Source: Nitrospinota bacterium
GTDB lineage: Bacteria; Nitrospinota_A; JADGAW01
Length of the DNA: 5,601 bases
NCBI GenBank assembly: GCA_015231815.1
Contig: JADGAW010000156.1
Coordinates: forward strand, 1-5,601
Direction of reading: 5' to 3'
Shown one piece after another: positions 1 to 5,601 of the stretch (position 1 is the stretch's first letter; every line of letters starts with the position of its first letter). Position numbers and translations under genes: made by a program. The notes beneath the pieces were generated by a model. It did not search any database, was not told where the DNA came from, and saw only the letters and a list, made by a program, of their open reading frames with translations.

Positions 1-1
1 G

Positions 2-265
2 ATTGTAATATGGTTAGGCTATGCATTATATTTCGCTTTAAAATTAAAACGTGGTGAATTAAGGACAATGCCAATGTGGGAAATAACATTGAACCTTTAC
101 ATTGTTCTTTATATTCTCCCACTAATAATGTTTGGACCAATATCCAGGTACGGTCACAGGTTATTAATGCCGGCAATGGGAGCTGTTTTTGTACTTTCAT
201 TTACTGCGTATATTGATATTCTGGGAAAATATATCCCCCAACTTAAAAAAAAGGATACGCCATGA
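2..265 (+). CDS. C-terminal end of an integral membrane protein (5' truncated), possibly glycosyltransferase-like
   Basis: The frame is open from base 2, so the gene begins left of the window and only its last 87 residues are visible. They are strongly hydrophobic: the end of one membrane segment (IVIWLGYALYFAL), a basic loop (KLKRGELR), a second segment (about residues 30-45) and a third (about 55-75). The protein ends in a polar tail, PQLKKKDTP, that is probably cytoplasmic. The loop ISRYGHRLLMPAM before the last segment resembles the RYRLP-type loop near the end of many polyprenol-linked sugar transferases of the PMT/GT39 kind. This is only a weak resemblance, and the fragment lacks any catalytic region. 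Its TGA overlaps the ATG of the next gene (ATGA), so translational coupling with yhbY is likely. Confidence is high that it is coding and low on function. Confidence 0.75.
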   Translation: MVIWLGYALYFALKLKRGELRTMPMWEITLNLYIVLYILPLIMFGPISRYGHRLLMPAMGAVFVLSFTAYIDILGKYIPQLKKKDTP

Positions 266-558
266 CAAAAATAACCTCCGCTCAAAGAAAAACCTTAAAA
301 GGACTTGCCCATCATATTGATCCGGTGGTACAACTGGGAAAGAACGGGCTAACTTCTGAGCTCATCGAGACAATTAACAAGTCACTTGATGACCATGAAC
401 TTATAAAATTAAAGTTTATTGATTTTAAGGATGAAAAAAAAGAGCTGGCAGCAGAGATTGAAAAGAAAACAAAATCAGTAAATGTTAGTAATATTGGCAA
501 TATATCCATTTATTACCGTCAACAAAAAAATCCGGAAAAAAGAAAAATAAAGGTATAA
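262..558 (+). CDS. yhbY: YhbY-family CRM-domain RNA-binding protein (ribosome assembly)
   Basis: This 98-residue protein matches the single-domain CRM (YhbY) family in length (E. coli YhbY is 97 residues) and in sequence. The family signature covers residues 7-31: an AQRKTLKGLAHHIDPVVQLG helix-strand region leading into the GxxG loop GKNG at 26-29, then LT. The rest follows the usual alpha/beta pattern, with DDHELIKLKF in the middle and a lysine/arginine-rich end (NPEKRKIKV) suited to RNA binding. Family members bind pre-50S particles and help large-subunit maturation in the cytoplasm. The start is well supported: AAAGGA at 250-255 lies 6 bases upstream of the ATG, and the ATG overlaps the stop of the preceding gene. 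The ABC ATPase gene begins 2 bases after its stop, so all three are probably co-transcribed. Nothing in the sequence ties its function to those neighbours. Confidence 0.93.
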   Translation: MTKITSAQRKTLKGLAHHIDPVVQLGKNGLTSELIETINKSLDDHELIKLKFIDFKDEKKELAAEIEKKTKSVNVSNIGNISIYYRQQKNPEKRKIKV

Positions 559-560
559 AG

Positions 561-1376
561 ATGTATCGATGCGAAACTGCTCCTGATGGATGTAAATGTG
601 AAAGACCAGTTATTGAAGTAAAAGACCTCTCGTTTACTCGTGATGGCAAGATCATTTTGGAAAAATTGAATTTCTGCGTGGACAGAGGATTGTTTGTTGG
701 CTTGATAGGACCTAACGGAGGAGGAAAAACCACCTTTTTGCAAATGCTTCTGGGAAAATTAAAACCAACATCCGGAGAAATAAAGATATTAGGAGAACCA
801 CCCGTTTTAAAGCAAGGACTTGTAGGATTTGTGCCGCAACGAAACGTTATCGACTGGACCTTCCCCGTTAACTGCCTCGAAGTGGTTTTAATGGGAGCTT
901 ACGGAAAACTGGGAATTTTTAAACAGGTAACACAGGAAATAAAAAACCGGGCACTTAAACTCTTGGAGAAAATCGGAGCTTTGGATTACGCTTACACTCC
1001 AATTGGAGAACTCTCCGGCGGTCAGCAGCAAAGAATTTTCATCTGTAGGGCTTTAATCAGTAAGCCTGAAATTATTCTTCTTGACGAGCCAACAACAGGA
1101 CTTGACTCCCACGGACAAAACAGTTTCCTTGAGTTCATAAAAATGGTGCAGCAGGAGTTCAAACTAACAGCAATTATGGTTTCCCACGACATCTCCCAGC
1201 TTCAAAACCATGCAGACCAAATTGCCTGTCTGAACAAAAAAATGCACTGGCACAACAAAGCAGAGCTGATAAACGAAAAAGTTATTGCTGATGTCTATTC
1301 ATGTGAACTCGACAAATTTTTTATTGACCACAAAGACCATCTGGAAAGCTTTCATGCCGACACACATGTTCATTGA
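561..1376 (+). CDS. ABC transporter ATP-binding subunit, zinc/manganese (ZnuC/MntB-type)
   Basis: This 271-residue cytoplasmic ATPase would power a metal-ion importer. All nucleotide-binding motifs are present: Walker A GPNGGGKTT (50-58), Q-loop Q93, signature LSGGQQQR (151-158), Walker B IILLDEP with D175 and E176, D-loop GLD (180-182) and switch H209. The stretch VPQRNVIDWTFPV (91-103) followed by EVVLMG is typical of ATPases serving Zn/Mn/Fe permeases of the ZnuB/MntC type, and this motif is the main reason for the metal assignment. Two features are unusual: an N-terminal extension with C4, C11 and C13 before the first strand, and a C-terminal tail with histidines at 257, 260, 265, 269 and 271. 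Both could bind metal (inference). No permease or binding-protein gene follows; the next gene is convergent. AAAGG at 549-553, 7 bases before the ATG, supports the start, and no other in-frame ATG precedes the core domain. Which metal it carries cannot be told. Confidence 0.9.
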   Translation: MYRCETAPDGCKCERPVIEVKDLSFTRDGKIILEKLNFCVDRGLFVGLIGPNGGGKTTFLQMLLGKLKPTSGEIKILGEPPVLKQGLVGFVPQRNVIDWTFPVNCLEVVLMGAYGKLGIFKQVTQEIKNRALKLLEKIGALDYAYTPIGELSGGQQQRIFICRALISKPEIILLDEPTTGLDSHGQNSFLEFIKMVQQEFKLTAIMVSHDISQLQNHADQIACLNKKMHWHNKAELINEKVIADVYSCELDKFFIDHKDHLESFHADTHVH

Positions 1377-1478
1377 GATTAAGGGAAAGGGGTTGAGACA
1401 GAAGGGGTAAAGTGAAAGTCAATGATGCTGATTCAGGCATTCTTCTCATACATTGAGAGCACATTTGTACTATTAATT
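1377..1478. other. Convergent intergenic gap with weak terminator-like hairpins
   Basis: This gap lies between the stop of the ABC ATPase gene and the stop of radA, which face each other, so a bidirectional terminator would be expected. Two weak hairpins are visible. One lies at 1425-1440 (ATGCTG / CAGGCAT, one bulged G, loop ATT) and is followed on the plus strand by TTCTTCTC. The other lies at 1445-1459 (TCTCA / TGAGA around a 5-base loop). Neither has a real T-run on either strand, so intrinsic termination is doubtful. The left part, 1380-1412, is purine-rich, with a GGG and two GGGG runs. I see no small gene here. Confidence 0.3.
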
Positions 1479-2840
1479 TCAAAAAACCTCGTCCATGAGT
1501 TCCCGAATATTTTTTACTTCAATAATTTCCAGATTTTTAATCGATTTTTTTATTTTGGAAGAACTCTTGGGAATAACTGCTCTCTTAAAACCAAGTTTAA
1601 CCGCTTCCTTCAGGCGTGTTTCCAGTTGAGAGACCTGTCGGGTTTCTCCTGCAAGTCCAACTTCTCCAATAAAAATCGTTGTATCGTTAATTGGTTTATT
1701 TTGAAAACTGGAAACCATTGCCGCAACAATTGCCAAATCAACTGCCGTCTCGTTTAATTTCACTCCGCCAACAACATTGACAAAAATATCCTCAGTATTG
1801 ATATGAAGTCCTGCCCTTTTTTCCAGAATTGCAATAATTATGGAAAGACGGTTACTGTCAACTCCGTTTGCCATTCTTCTCGGGGAGCCAAAACCAGAGG
1901 AGGAAGTAATCAATGACTGAATTTCAATCAAAAAGGGTCTTGTTCCCTCCATGGTAACCGTAACTGCATAACCAGAAACCTGTTCCCGAATATCTGAAAG
2001 AAAAAGCTCCGATGGATTTGATACCTCAGAAATTCCTTCGTTGAGCATTTCGAAAATTCCCAGCTCGTTTGTTGGTCCAAAACGGTTTTTTATTGCACGA
2101 ACAATTCGGTAGGAATTCCCCCGTTCCCCTTCAAAATAAAGCACTGTATCAACCGTATGCTCCAAAACCTTTGGTCCGGCAATAGCTCCCTCCTTGGTAA
2201 CATGACCGATAAGTACGATGGAAATATTCAGGTTTTTTGAAAGCCGCATGAAAGCAGAAGCTGATTCACGTACCTGAGTCAAACTACCGGGAATCGATTG
2301 TACGCTTGAGGAAAAAATGGTCTGAATGGAGTCAATGACCACAAAGAAGGGATTGAGCTTTTTAATTTCGCTGCAAATCGTTTCAAGGGCAGTTTCTGAG
2401 TAAATATAAAGATTATCTGAATGAACGCCCAACCTTTGCGCCCTGAGTTTAATTTGTGAAGCTGATTCCTCACCGGAAACATAGAGAACTTTATGTCCTT
2501 TTTCTGCATATTTTCCCGAAGTTTGAAGCATTAAGGTCGATTTTCCAATACCGGGATCACCACCAATGAGAATAAGGGAGCCCGGAACCATTCCTCCACC
2601 TAAGACCCGGTCATACTCTGCAATTCCACACTGTTCCCGAACAAGTTTCTGTATCTCAATTTCAGAAATAGGCAGTGGTTTTAGTCCGGTACCTGAAATT
2701 ATCGGGTTACCCTTTCCGGTCTTTACAACCTCCTCTTCCAAAAAAGAGTTCCATGCTCCGCAATCGGCGCATTTTCCCTGCCACTTCGGTGATTGAACTC
2801 CACAGGACTGACACACATAAACACTGTTTTTCTTTGCCAT
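1479..2840 (-). CDS. radA: DNA repair protein RadA (Sms)
   Basis: This is a full-length 453-residue RadA; E. coli RadA is about 460. Domains in order: a four-cysteine zinc finger (C10, C13, C24, C27); a RecA-like ATPase with Walker A GDPGIGKST (94-102) and Walker B ending in D170 (FFVVIDS); the RadA-specific motif KNRFG (251-255); and a C-terminal Lon-like domain (about 300-453) with the family blocks PRRMANGVDSNRL, VNVVGGVKLNETAVDLAI and GEVGLAGE. In this family the Lon-like domain is structural and not proteolytic. RadA is a DnaB-like helicase that drives branch migration and D-loop extension in recombination and repair. The start is supported by GGAAGG (plus-strand 2850-2855) 9 bases upstream. 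It lies 21 bp after the rsmA stop in the same direction, so co-transcription is likely. All key residues are intact. Confidence 0.97.
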   Translation of the reverse strand: MAKKNSVYVCQSCGVQSPKWQGKCADCGAWNSFLEEEVVKTGKGNPIISGTGLKPLPISEIEIQKLVREQCGIAEYDRVLGGGMVPGSLILIGGDPGIGKSTLMLQTSGKYAEKGHKVLYVSGEESASQIKLRAQRLGVHSDNLYIYSETALETICSEIKKLNPFFVVIDSIQTIFSSSVQSIPGSLTQVRESASAFMRLSKNLNISIVLIGHVTKEGAIAGPKVLEHTVDTVLYFEGERGNSYRIVRAIKNRFGPTNELGIFEMLNEGISEVSNPSELFLSDIREQVSGYAVTVTMEGTRPFLIEIQSLITSSSGFGSPRRMANGVDSNRLSIIIAILEKRAGLHINTEDIFVNVVGGVKLNETAVDLAIVAAMVSSFQNKPINDTTIFIGEVGLAGETRQVSQLETRLKEAVKLGFKRAVIPKSSSKIKKSIKNLEIIEVKNIRELMDEVF

Positions 2841-2847
2841 ATTTTTT

Positions 2848-2874
2848 AACCTTCCAACGTTCTAACGTTCTAAC
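2848..2874 (-). repeat. 8-bp tandem repeat spanning the rsmA stop and radA RBS
   Basis: Read on the minus strand there are two exact units of GTTAGAAC (2867-2874 and 2859-2866), one variant GTTGGAAG (2851-2858) and a partial GTT (2848-2850), about 3.4 copies in all. The repeat encodes the rsmA tail: after the lysine codon come Leu-Glu-Arg and the TAG stop, the stop lying in the second unit. The repeat also contains two AACGTT palindromes (2856-2861 and 2864-2869), spaced exactly 8 bp apart. I see no other copy in the window. Confidence 0.8.
2850..2855 (-). promoter_or_regulatory. Ribosome-binding site of radA, embedded in a tandem repeat
   Basis: Read on the minus strand, this is GGAAGG, 9 bases before the radA ATG, and it is the strongest Shine-Dalgarno match in the minus-strand cluster. 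It sits in the third, diverged unit of an 8-bp repeat: the two preceding units read GTTAGAAC, while this one reads GTTGGAAG. The changes at unit positions 4 (A to G) and 8 (C to G) are what create GGAAGG. Confidence 0.65.
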
Positions 2875-3647
2875 TTACTTCCCTCAAGTGCTGCAAAAAG
2901 GTTTGTCAGTTCCTGAATCGGCATTTCATCAGCTCTTGCTGTTTCCTTAAGGTTTAAGGCAAGCAAGGTTTCCTCAATGTTGGTATCGGGGTATTGTTTT
3001 TTTAAGTTATTTCTCACCATTTTTCTTTTTTGACTAAAACAAAGCCGAATAAACCGCATAAACTCCAAATAGTTTTTTACATCCACCTTCGGCGTAGCTC
3101 TTTTCTTCAGGTGTACCAGTGATGAAACAACCTTTGGTTTAGGTCTGAAGGCTCCTGCTGGGATATCAAATAAAAGTTCAGCTTCACAGTGAAAATCAAT
3201 AAAAATAGTTTCGGAATTATAGGGCTTTGTTCCCGGCTTTGCAGTAAGTCGCTCTGCAACCTCTTTTTGAACCAGAAAGACCATATTTTCCACCTCCTCT
3301 TCAACAAGTCGGTTGATAATTCTAACAGAAACGTTGTAGGGTAAATTTCCAAAAAGAGAAAGGTTCTCTCGATTGACAAATGGAAAGCGGGTTGCATTTC
3401 CATAGATTACCGATAATTGGGGAAAACGTTTTTTCAGGTTTGTCGCAAAGCGTTTATCAAGTTCCAAAACTCTCAGTTTTGGATACATGTTGATAAGTTT
3501 TTCGGTCATAACCCCGCCCCCCGGTCCAATTTCAATTAGCTGGTCACCTTTAGGAATTAACGTAATAATAGATTCAAGAATTTTCTGAATGTAATAACTG
3601 TCGGTCAAAAAATGCTGACCAAGACTTTTTTTCAAATATAGGGACAT
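2862..3647 (-). CDS. rsmA: 16S rRNA (adenine1518-N6/adenine1519-N6)-dimethyltransferase RsmA (KsgA)
   Basis: This 261-residue enzyme (E. coli KsgA: 273) uses S-adenosylmethionine to dimethylate two adjacent adenines in the 3' terminal hairpin of 16S rRNA during late 30S assembly. Family motifs appear in order: KKSLGQHFLTD (6-16); SAM-binding motif I IEIGPGGGVMT (38-48); the acidic ribose-binding E62 in LELD; the catalytic NLPYN (101-105), which holds the target adenine; AFRPKPKVVSSLVHL in the second half; and the C-terminal helical block FSQKRKMVRNNLK. It appears complete and active. The ATG begins two residues before the conserved KKSLGQ context, as in homologues, but no Shine-Dalgarno sequence is visible upstream. 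The last codons come from an 8-bp tandem repeat, so the C-terminal Leu-Glu-Arg is probably incidental. It lies 51 bp downstream of the GGDEF gene and 21 bp upstream of radA. Confidence 0.96.
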   Translation of the reverse strand: MSLYLKKSLGQHFLTDSYYIQKILESIITLIPKGDQLIEIGPGGGVMTEKLINMYPKLRVLELDKRFATNLKKRFPQLSVIYGNATRFPFVNRENLSLFGNLPYNVSVRIINRLVEEEVENMVFLVQKEVAERLTAKPGTKPYNSETIFIDFHCEAELLFDIPAGAFRPKPKVVSSLVHLKKRATPKVDVKNYLEFMRFIRLCFSQKRKMVRNNLKKQYPDTNIEETLLALNLKETARADEMPIQELTNLFAALEGSKLER

Positions 3648-3698
3648 GGAGAAATTAGAGGTAAAGAATTGAAAAACTGAATTTTACCAGAAAACACC

Positions 3699-5066
3699 TT
3701 ACTTGGGGAGCATTGCACTGTTAAAGCTGTTTACCTGATTTCTTCCGGCATGTTTTGAAACGTAGAGGGCAAGATCAGCCTTATCGATAAAATCCTGAAT
3801 ATCATCAGTATCATCAGGAAAGGTACATACGCCAATACTCACGGTTACCTTATGGTTTATGCTTTCCTTATCTCCTGTACTAAAAGCATTTTCCTCAATT
3901 CTTAGCCTGATTTTTTCTGCTACACTTACGGCAACTTCCTTACTGCTTCCCGGAAGAATTACGGCAAATTCCTCTCCGCCATACCGGGCAGGAATATCCA
4001 TAACTCTGATTGATTCTCGCATTATGATGGCTGATTCCTTAAGAATTTCATCTCCTGCGAGATGCCCAAAATTGTCGTTATACTTTTTAAAATGATCAAG
4101 ATCCATTAATAAGAGGGAAAGTTTAAAATCCATCTCCCTGCTCTTTTTCATCTCCCTTTCTAAAGAGTGCTTGAAATAGCGGAAATTATACAGACCGGTA
4201 AGTCCATCAGTTGTTGCAAGATGTTGATTAAATTCATTTTCCTTAATTTGTTTTATTGCCGTAGAAGCATTTGTTGCAAAGAGTCCGATAATATTTAATG
4301 CCTCTTCACTAAATTTCCTTTCAATTTTATAGTCATTGTACAGAATTCCTATAACCTCCCCACGGTCAACTAAAGATACTGCCATAACCGTCTTGATTCC
4401 TTCATCAATGATATTTTGATGAGCAATATTTTCTTCAATCATTTGTTTGTCAATTACCACGGGTTTATTTTGTTTCAGAATCATTTCCGTAATTCCCCCT
4501 TCCCTCACTGACCATTCTTCGGTTTGCTGAAACTTGTCCGAAAAGCCAATAGAAAATAAATTCTTCATTTTATTTTCTTCTTGATGGTAAATTGCAATAC
4601 TTCCTGAAGGAGCACCCGTTAAATCAAGGCTTCGTTCCAAAGCTGTTTTTACCGCTTTTTCTGAAGAACCGGAACGAGAGAGAAGAATTCCAATTTCATG
4701 AAGAAATGTCAGGGTTTTATTGTAGCGCTCCATGCGTTCAACAATCTTTTCCCGTGAAACAATAAGCTCCCAAATAACTCTGGCACTTTTGTTGGAGATT
4801 ACTTCAATATTTGCAGGAACAAGCTCTTCAATTTCTTTGGTTACGGTATAGCTTCCTGTGACATTGACTATAATGTCACAATCAAGGAGAGTAATATCCT
4901 GTAGGTCGCAATACGTGGGGATTTGTAAGTCTCGGGCAAGCTTAAAGGCTTCTGCTTGAGATGACTGGTCAAAAATCCCGACAATAGACATATCATTGTT
5001 CTTGGAGAATATCTCAAGAAGAGATGAGCCTCCTTTTCCGCCACCGACAATAACAATTCTATACAT
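3699..5066 (-). CDS. Diguanylate cyclase with N-terminal NAD(P)-type Rossmann domain and GAF domain
   Basis: This 455-residue soluble signalling protein has three parts and no membrane segment or signal peptide. Residues 1-100 form a dinucleotide-binding fold: IVIVGGGKGG at 4-13, an acidic residue ending the second strand (D33 in VGIFDQ), then DIIVNVTG and SNKSARVIWEL, like the N-terminal domain of homoserine dehydrogenase or DapB-type enzymes. About 115-275 fits a GAF sensor, with a short coiled stretch on either side. Residues 283-450 form a GGDEF domain with DGLTGLYN (287-294), metal-binding D322 in MDLDHFK, substrate-contact N330 and D339, the active-site GGEEF (363-367) and the C-terminal ADLALYVSKHAGRNQV. 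It should make cyclic di-GMP from two GTP. RVMD (354-357), exactly five residues before GGEEF, is the product-inhibition I-site. No oxidoreductase catalytic domain follows the Rossmann part, so that part is probably a sensor (inference). No Shine-Dalgarno is seen. It heads the minus-strand cluster. Confidence 0.92.
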   Translation of the reverse strand: MYRIVIVGGGKGGSSLLEIFSKNNDMSIVGIFDQSSQAEAFKLARDLQIPTYCDLQDITLLDCDIIVNVTGSYTVTKEIEELVPANIEVISNKSARVIWELIVSREKIVERMERYNKTLTFLHEIGILLSRSGSSEKAVKTALERSLDLTGAPSGSIAIYHQEENKMKNLFSIGFSDKFQQTEEWSVREGGITEMILKQNKPVVIDKQMIEENIAHQNIIDEGIKTVMAVSLVDRGEVIGILYNDYKIERKFSEEALNIIGLFATNASTAIKQIKENEFNQHLATTDGLTGLYNFRYFKHSLEREMKKSREMDFKLSLLLMDLDHFKKYNDNFGHLAGDEILKESAIIMRESIRVMDIPARYGGEEFAVILPGSSKEVAVSVAEKIRLRIEENAFSTGDKESINHKVTVSIGVCTFPDDTDDIQDFIDKADLALYVSKHAGRNQVNSFNSAMLPK

Positions 5067-5314
5067 AAGAGATAGATGTTAAGAGTGAAAGGGATTTTTG
5101 CTCTAAAAGAGCCTTTAATTGCTATAACGTCAACCTCAAAAGCAAAAAACACAAAAAATTTAAAACATTATAGTAGAAAATAATTAAGAATAAAATCTAA
5201 ATTAATAACTAAGTAACTCTTACCTGCGTGTGTTAATTTAATGCTTTGCTCAAAGGTTTCAGAAGCGTTATGAATTCTGTTTATATTGGCAACGAAAATT
5301 TAAATCAAAACATC
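5067..5314. promoter_or_regulatory. Divergent AT-rich intergenic region between the diguanylate cyclase gene and glpD
   Basis: These 248 bases separate two divergent genes and should hold promoters in both directions. The middle (about 5140-5215) is extremely AT-rich. On the minus strand TTGACG (plus-strand 5126-5131 region) resembles a -35 box, but no convincing -10 follows at 17 bases. On the plus strand TTGCTC (5246-5251) and TATGAA (5269-5274), 17 bases apart, are a weak sigma70-like pair. That pair would give a short leader before the ATG at 5315. A small perfect hairpin lies at 5100-5112, in what would be the leader of the diguanylate cyclase gene. I see no riboswitch fold, and the only reading frames here are incidental. 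Confidence 0.35.
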
Positions 5315-5601
5315 ATGGCATATGACGTAGTTATTATCGGAGGAGGTATTCATGGAGTTGGTATTGCAAAGGCTGTTGCAGAAAAAAACCGAAGTTGTTT
5401 ACTGCTTGAAAAGAAAGAAATAGCAAGCGGGACTTCCGGTAAATCAAGTAAGCTCATTCATGGGGGACTTCGTTATCTGGAAACAGGAGAGTTTAATCTT
5501 GTAAGGGAATGTCTTTTGGAAAGAGAGTATTTATTAAAGACAGAAGCTGATTTGGTAAAACTTTCTCCTGTTTTTTTACCTGTTTATGAAAGTTCTCAGA
5601 G
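5315..5601 (+). CDS. glpD: Glycerol-3-phosphate dehydrogenase, FAD-dependent (N-terminal part, 3' truncated)
   Basis: The frame runs from this ATG to the window edge, giving the first 95 residues of a protein usually about 500-550 long. Residues 4-14 (DVVIIGGGIHG) form the FAD-binding beta-alpha-beta turn, and E32 ends the second strand and would contact the FAD ribose. SSKLIHGGLRYLE (44-56) followed by EFNLVRECLLERE is the diagnostic GlpD block. The family oxidises sn-glycerol 3-phosphate to dihydroxyacetone phosphate at the cytoplasmic membrane and passes electrons to quinone. An in-frame ATG at 5270 would add 15 residues (beginning MNSVYIGNE) with a slightly better upstream purine stretch. 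I prefer 5315 because MAYDVVIIGGG matches the usual family start. No Shine-Dalgarno precedes 5315. It is divergent from the diguanylate cyclase gene. A close paralogue of GlpD cannot be excluded from the N-terminus alone. Confidence 0.88.
   Translation, partial: MAYDVVIIGGGIHGVGIAKAVAEKNRSCLLLEKKEIASGTSGKSSKLIHGGLRYLETGEFNLVRECLLEREYLLKTEADLVKLSPVFLPVYESSQ

Noticed and set aside
68..265. A short membrane protein starting at the ATG at 68
   Set aside because: The same frame is open and hydrophobic from base 2, so this is the end of a longer gene and the ATG at 68 is an internal methionine.
485..743. Two overlapping minus-strand reading frames of 74 and 82 codons
   Set aside because: They lie antisense to the end of yhbY and the start of the ABC ATPase gene, both of which have clear family motifs. 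The translations show no recognisable domain.
1422..1757. A plus-strand reading frame of 111 codons
   Set aside because: It is almost entirely antisense to the conserved C-terminal domain of radA and has no family features.
2566..2950. Plus-strand reading frames opposite the start of radA and the end of rsmA
   Set aside because: They are antisense to the RadA zinc finger and Walker A region and to the rsmA tail, whose coding is certain.
3107..3403. A minus-strand reading frame of 98 codons inside rsmA
   Set aside because: It is an alternative frame of rsmA with no motif. The RsmA frame carries NLPYN and the other family blocks across the same bases.
3660..3688. An AT-rich imperfect hairpin between the diguanylate cyclase gene and rsmA (GGTAA/TTACC and AATT/AATT arms)
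   Set aside because: The stem is weak, with a 2-base bulge and no following T-run, so it is not called as a terminator. Read-through into rsmA is the simpler view.
4868..5152. A minus-strand reading frame of 94 codons starting in the divergent region
   Set aside because: Most of it is an alternative frame of the Rossmann-domain coding sequence. It has no ribosome-binding site and no recognisable features.
5213..5223. GTAA-CTC-TTAC inverted repeat in the divergent region
   Set aside because: Arms of 4 bp in AT-rich DNA are expected by chance, and no second copy supports an operator.
5270..5314. A 15-residue N-terminal extension of the GlpD-like protein from the upstream ATG
   Set aside because: Family members normally begin only a few residues before the FAD-binding glycines. 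The extension has no targeting character, although it cannot be fully excluded.
1..5601. A mobile element, defence island, CRISPR array, toxin-antitoxin pair or RNA gene
   Set aside because: Apart from the left-edge membrane fragment, every gene belongs to a recognised family. No direct-repeat array, terminal inverted repeats, transposase motif or tRNA-like fold was seen.

Overview
This 5.6 kb window is ordinary, gene-dense bacterial chromosome, low in GC (roughly 40% by eye). It holds five complete genes and two genes cut by the window edges. Nothing identifies the species. RsmA, bacterial-type RadA, a YhbY-type ribosome-assembly protein and a c-di-GMP synthase show that it is a bacterium. 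The metal-type ABC ATPase and the GlpD-type dehydrogenase are widespread and do not narrow this further. I lean towards a Gram-negative, low-GC lineage, but that is a guess from overall flavour. I see no insertion sequence, phage gene, tRNA, rRNA or CRISPR array.

Layout. Positions 2-1376 hold a tightly packed plus-strand cluster. It starts with the C-terminal end of a membrane protein, which overlaps by ATGA with a CRM-domain protein (yhbY). Two bases later comes the ATPase of a Zn/Mn-type ABC importer. Its permease and binding protein are not next to it in this window. A 102-bp convergent gap follows. Positions 1479-5066 hold a minus-strand cluster, read right to left: a soluble three-part signalling protein (Rossmann + GAF + GGDEF), then rsmA (16S rRNA dimethyltransferase), then radA (DNA repair/recombination ATPase). 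The gaps are 51 bp and 21 bp, so one transcript is plausible. A 248-bp AT-rich divergent region (5067-5314) separates this cluster from the start of a plus-strand glycerol-3-phosphate dehydrogenase gene (glpD-like) that runs off the right edge.

How the genes fit together. yhbY and rsmA both act on ribosome maturation but lie in opposite clusters. radA serves recombination and repair. The signalling protein probably makes c-di-GMP in response to ligands of its Rossmann and GAF domains. Its neighbours are housekeeping genes, so context does not reveal its output.

Points worth a second look: (1) the NAD(P)-type Rossmann/GAF/GGDEF fusion, with an intact catalytic motif and I-site; (2) an 8-bp tandem repeat that supplies the last codons and stop of rsmA and also carries the radA ribosome-binding site; (3) the metal-type ATPase with a Cys-rich head, a His-rich tail and no adjacent permease. 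I do not see a clearly new multi-gene system here.
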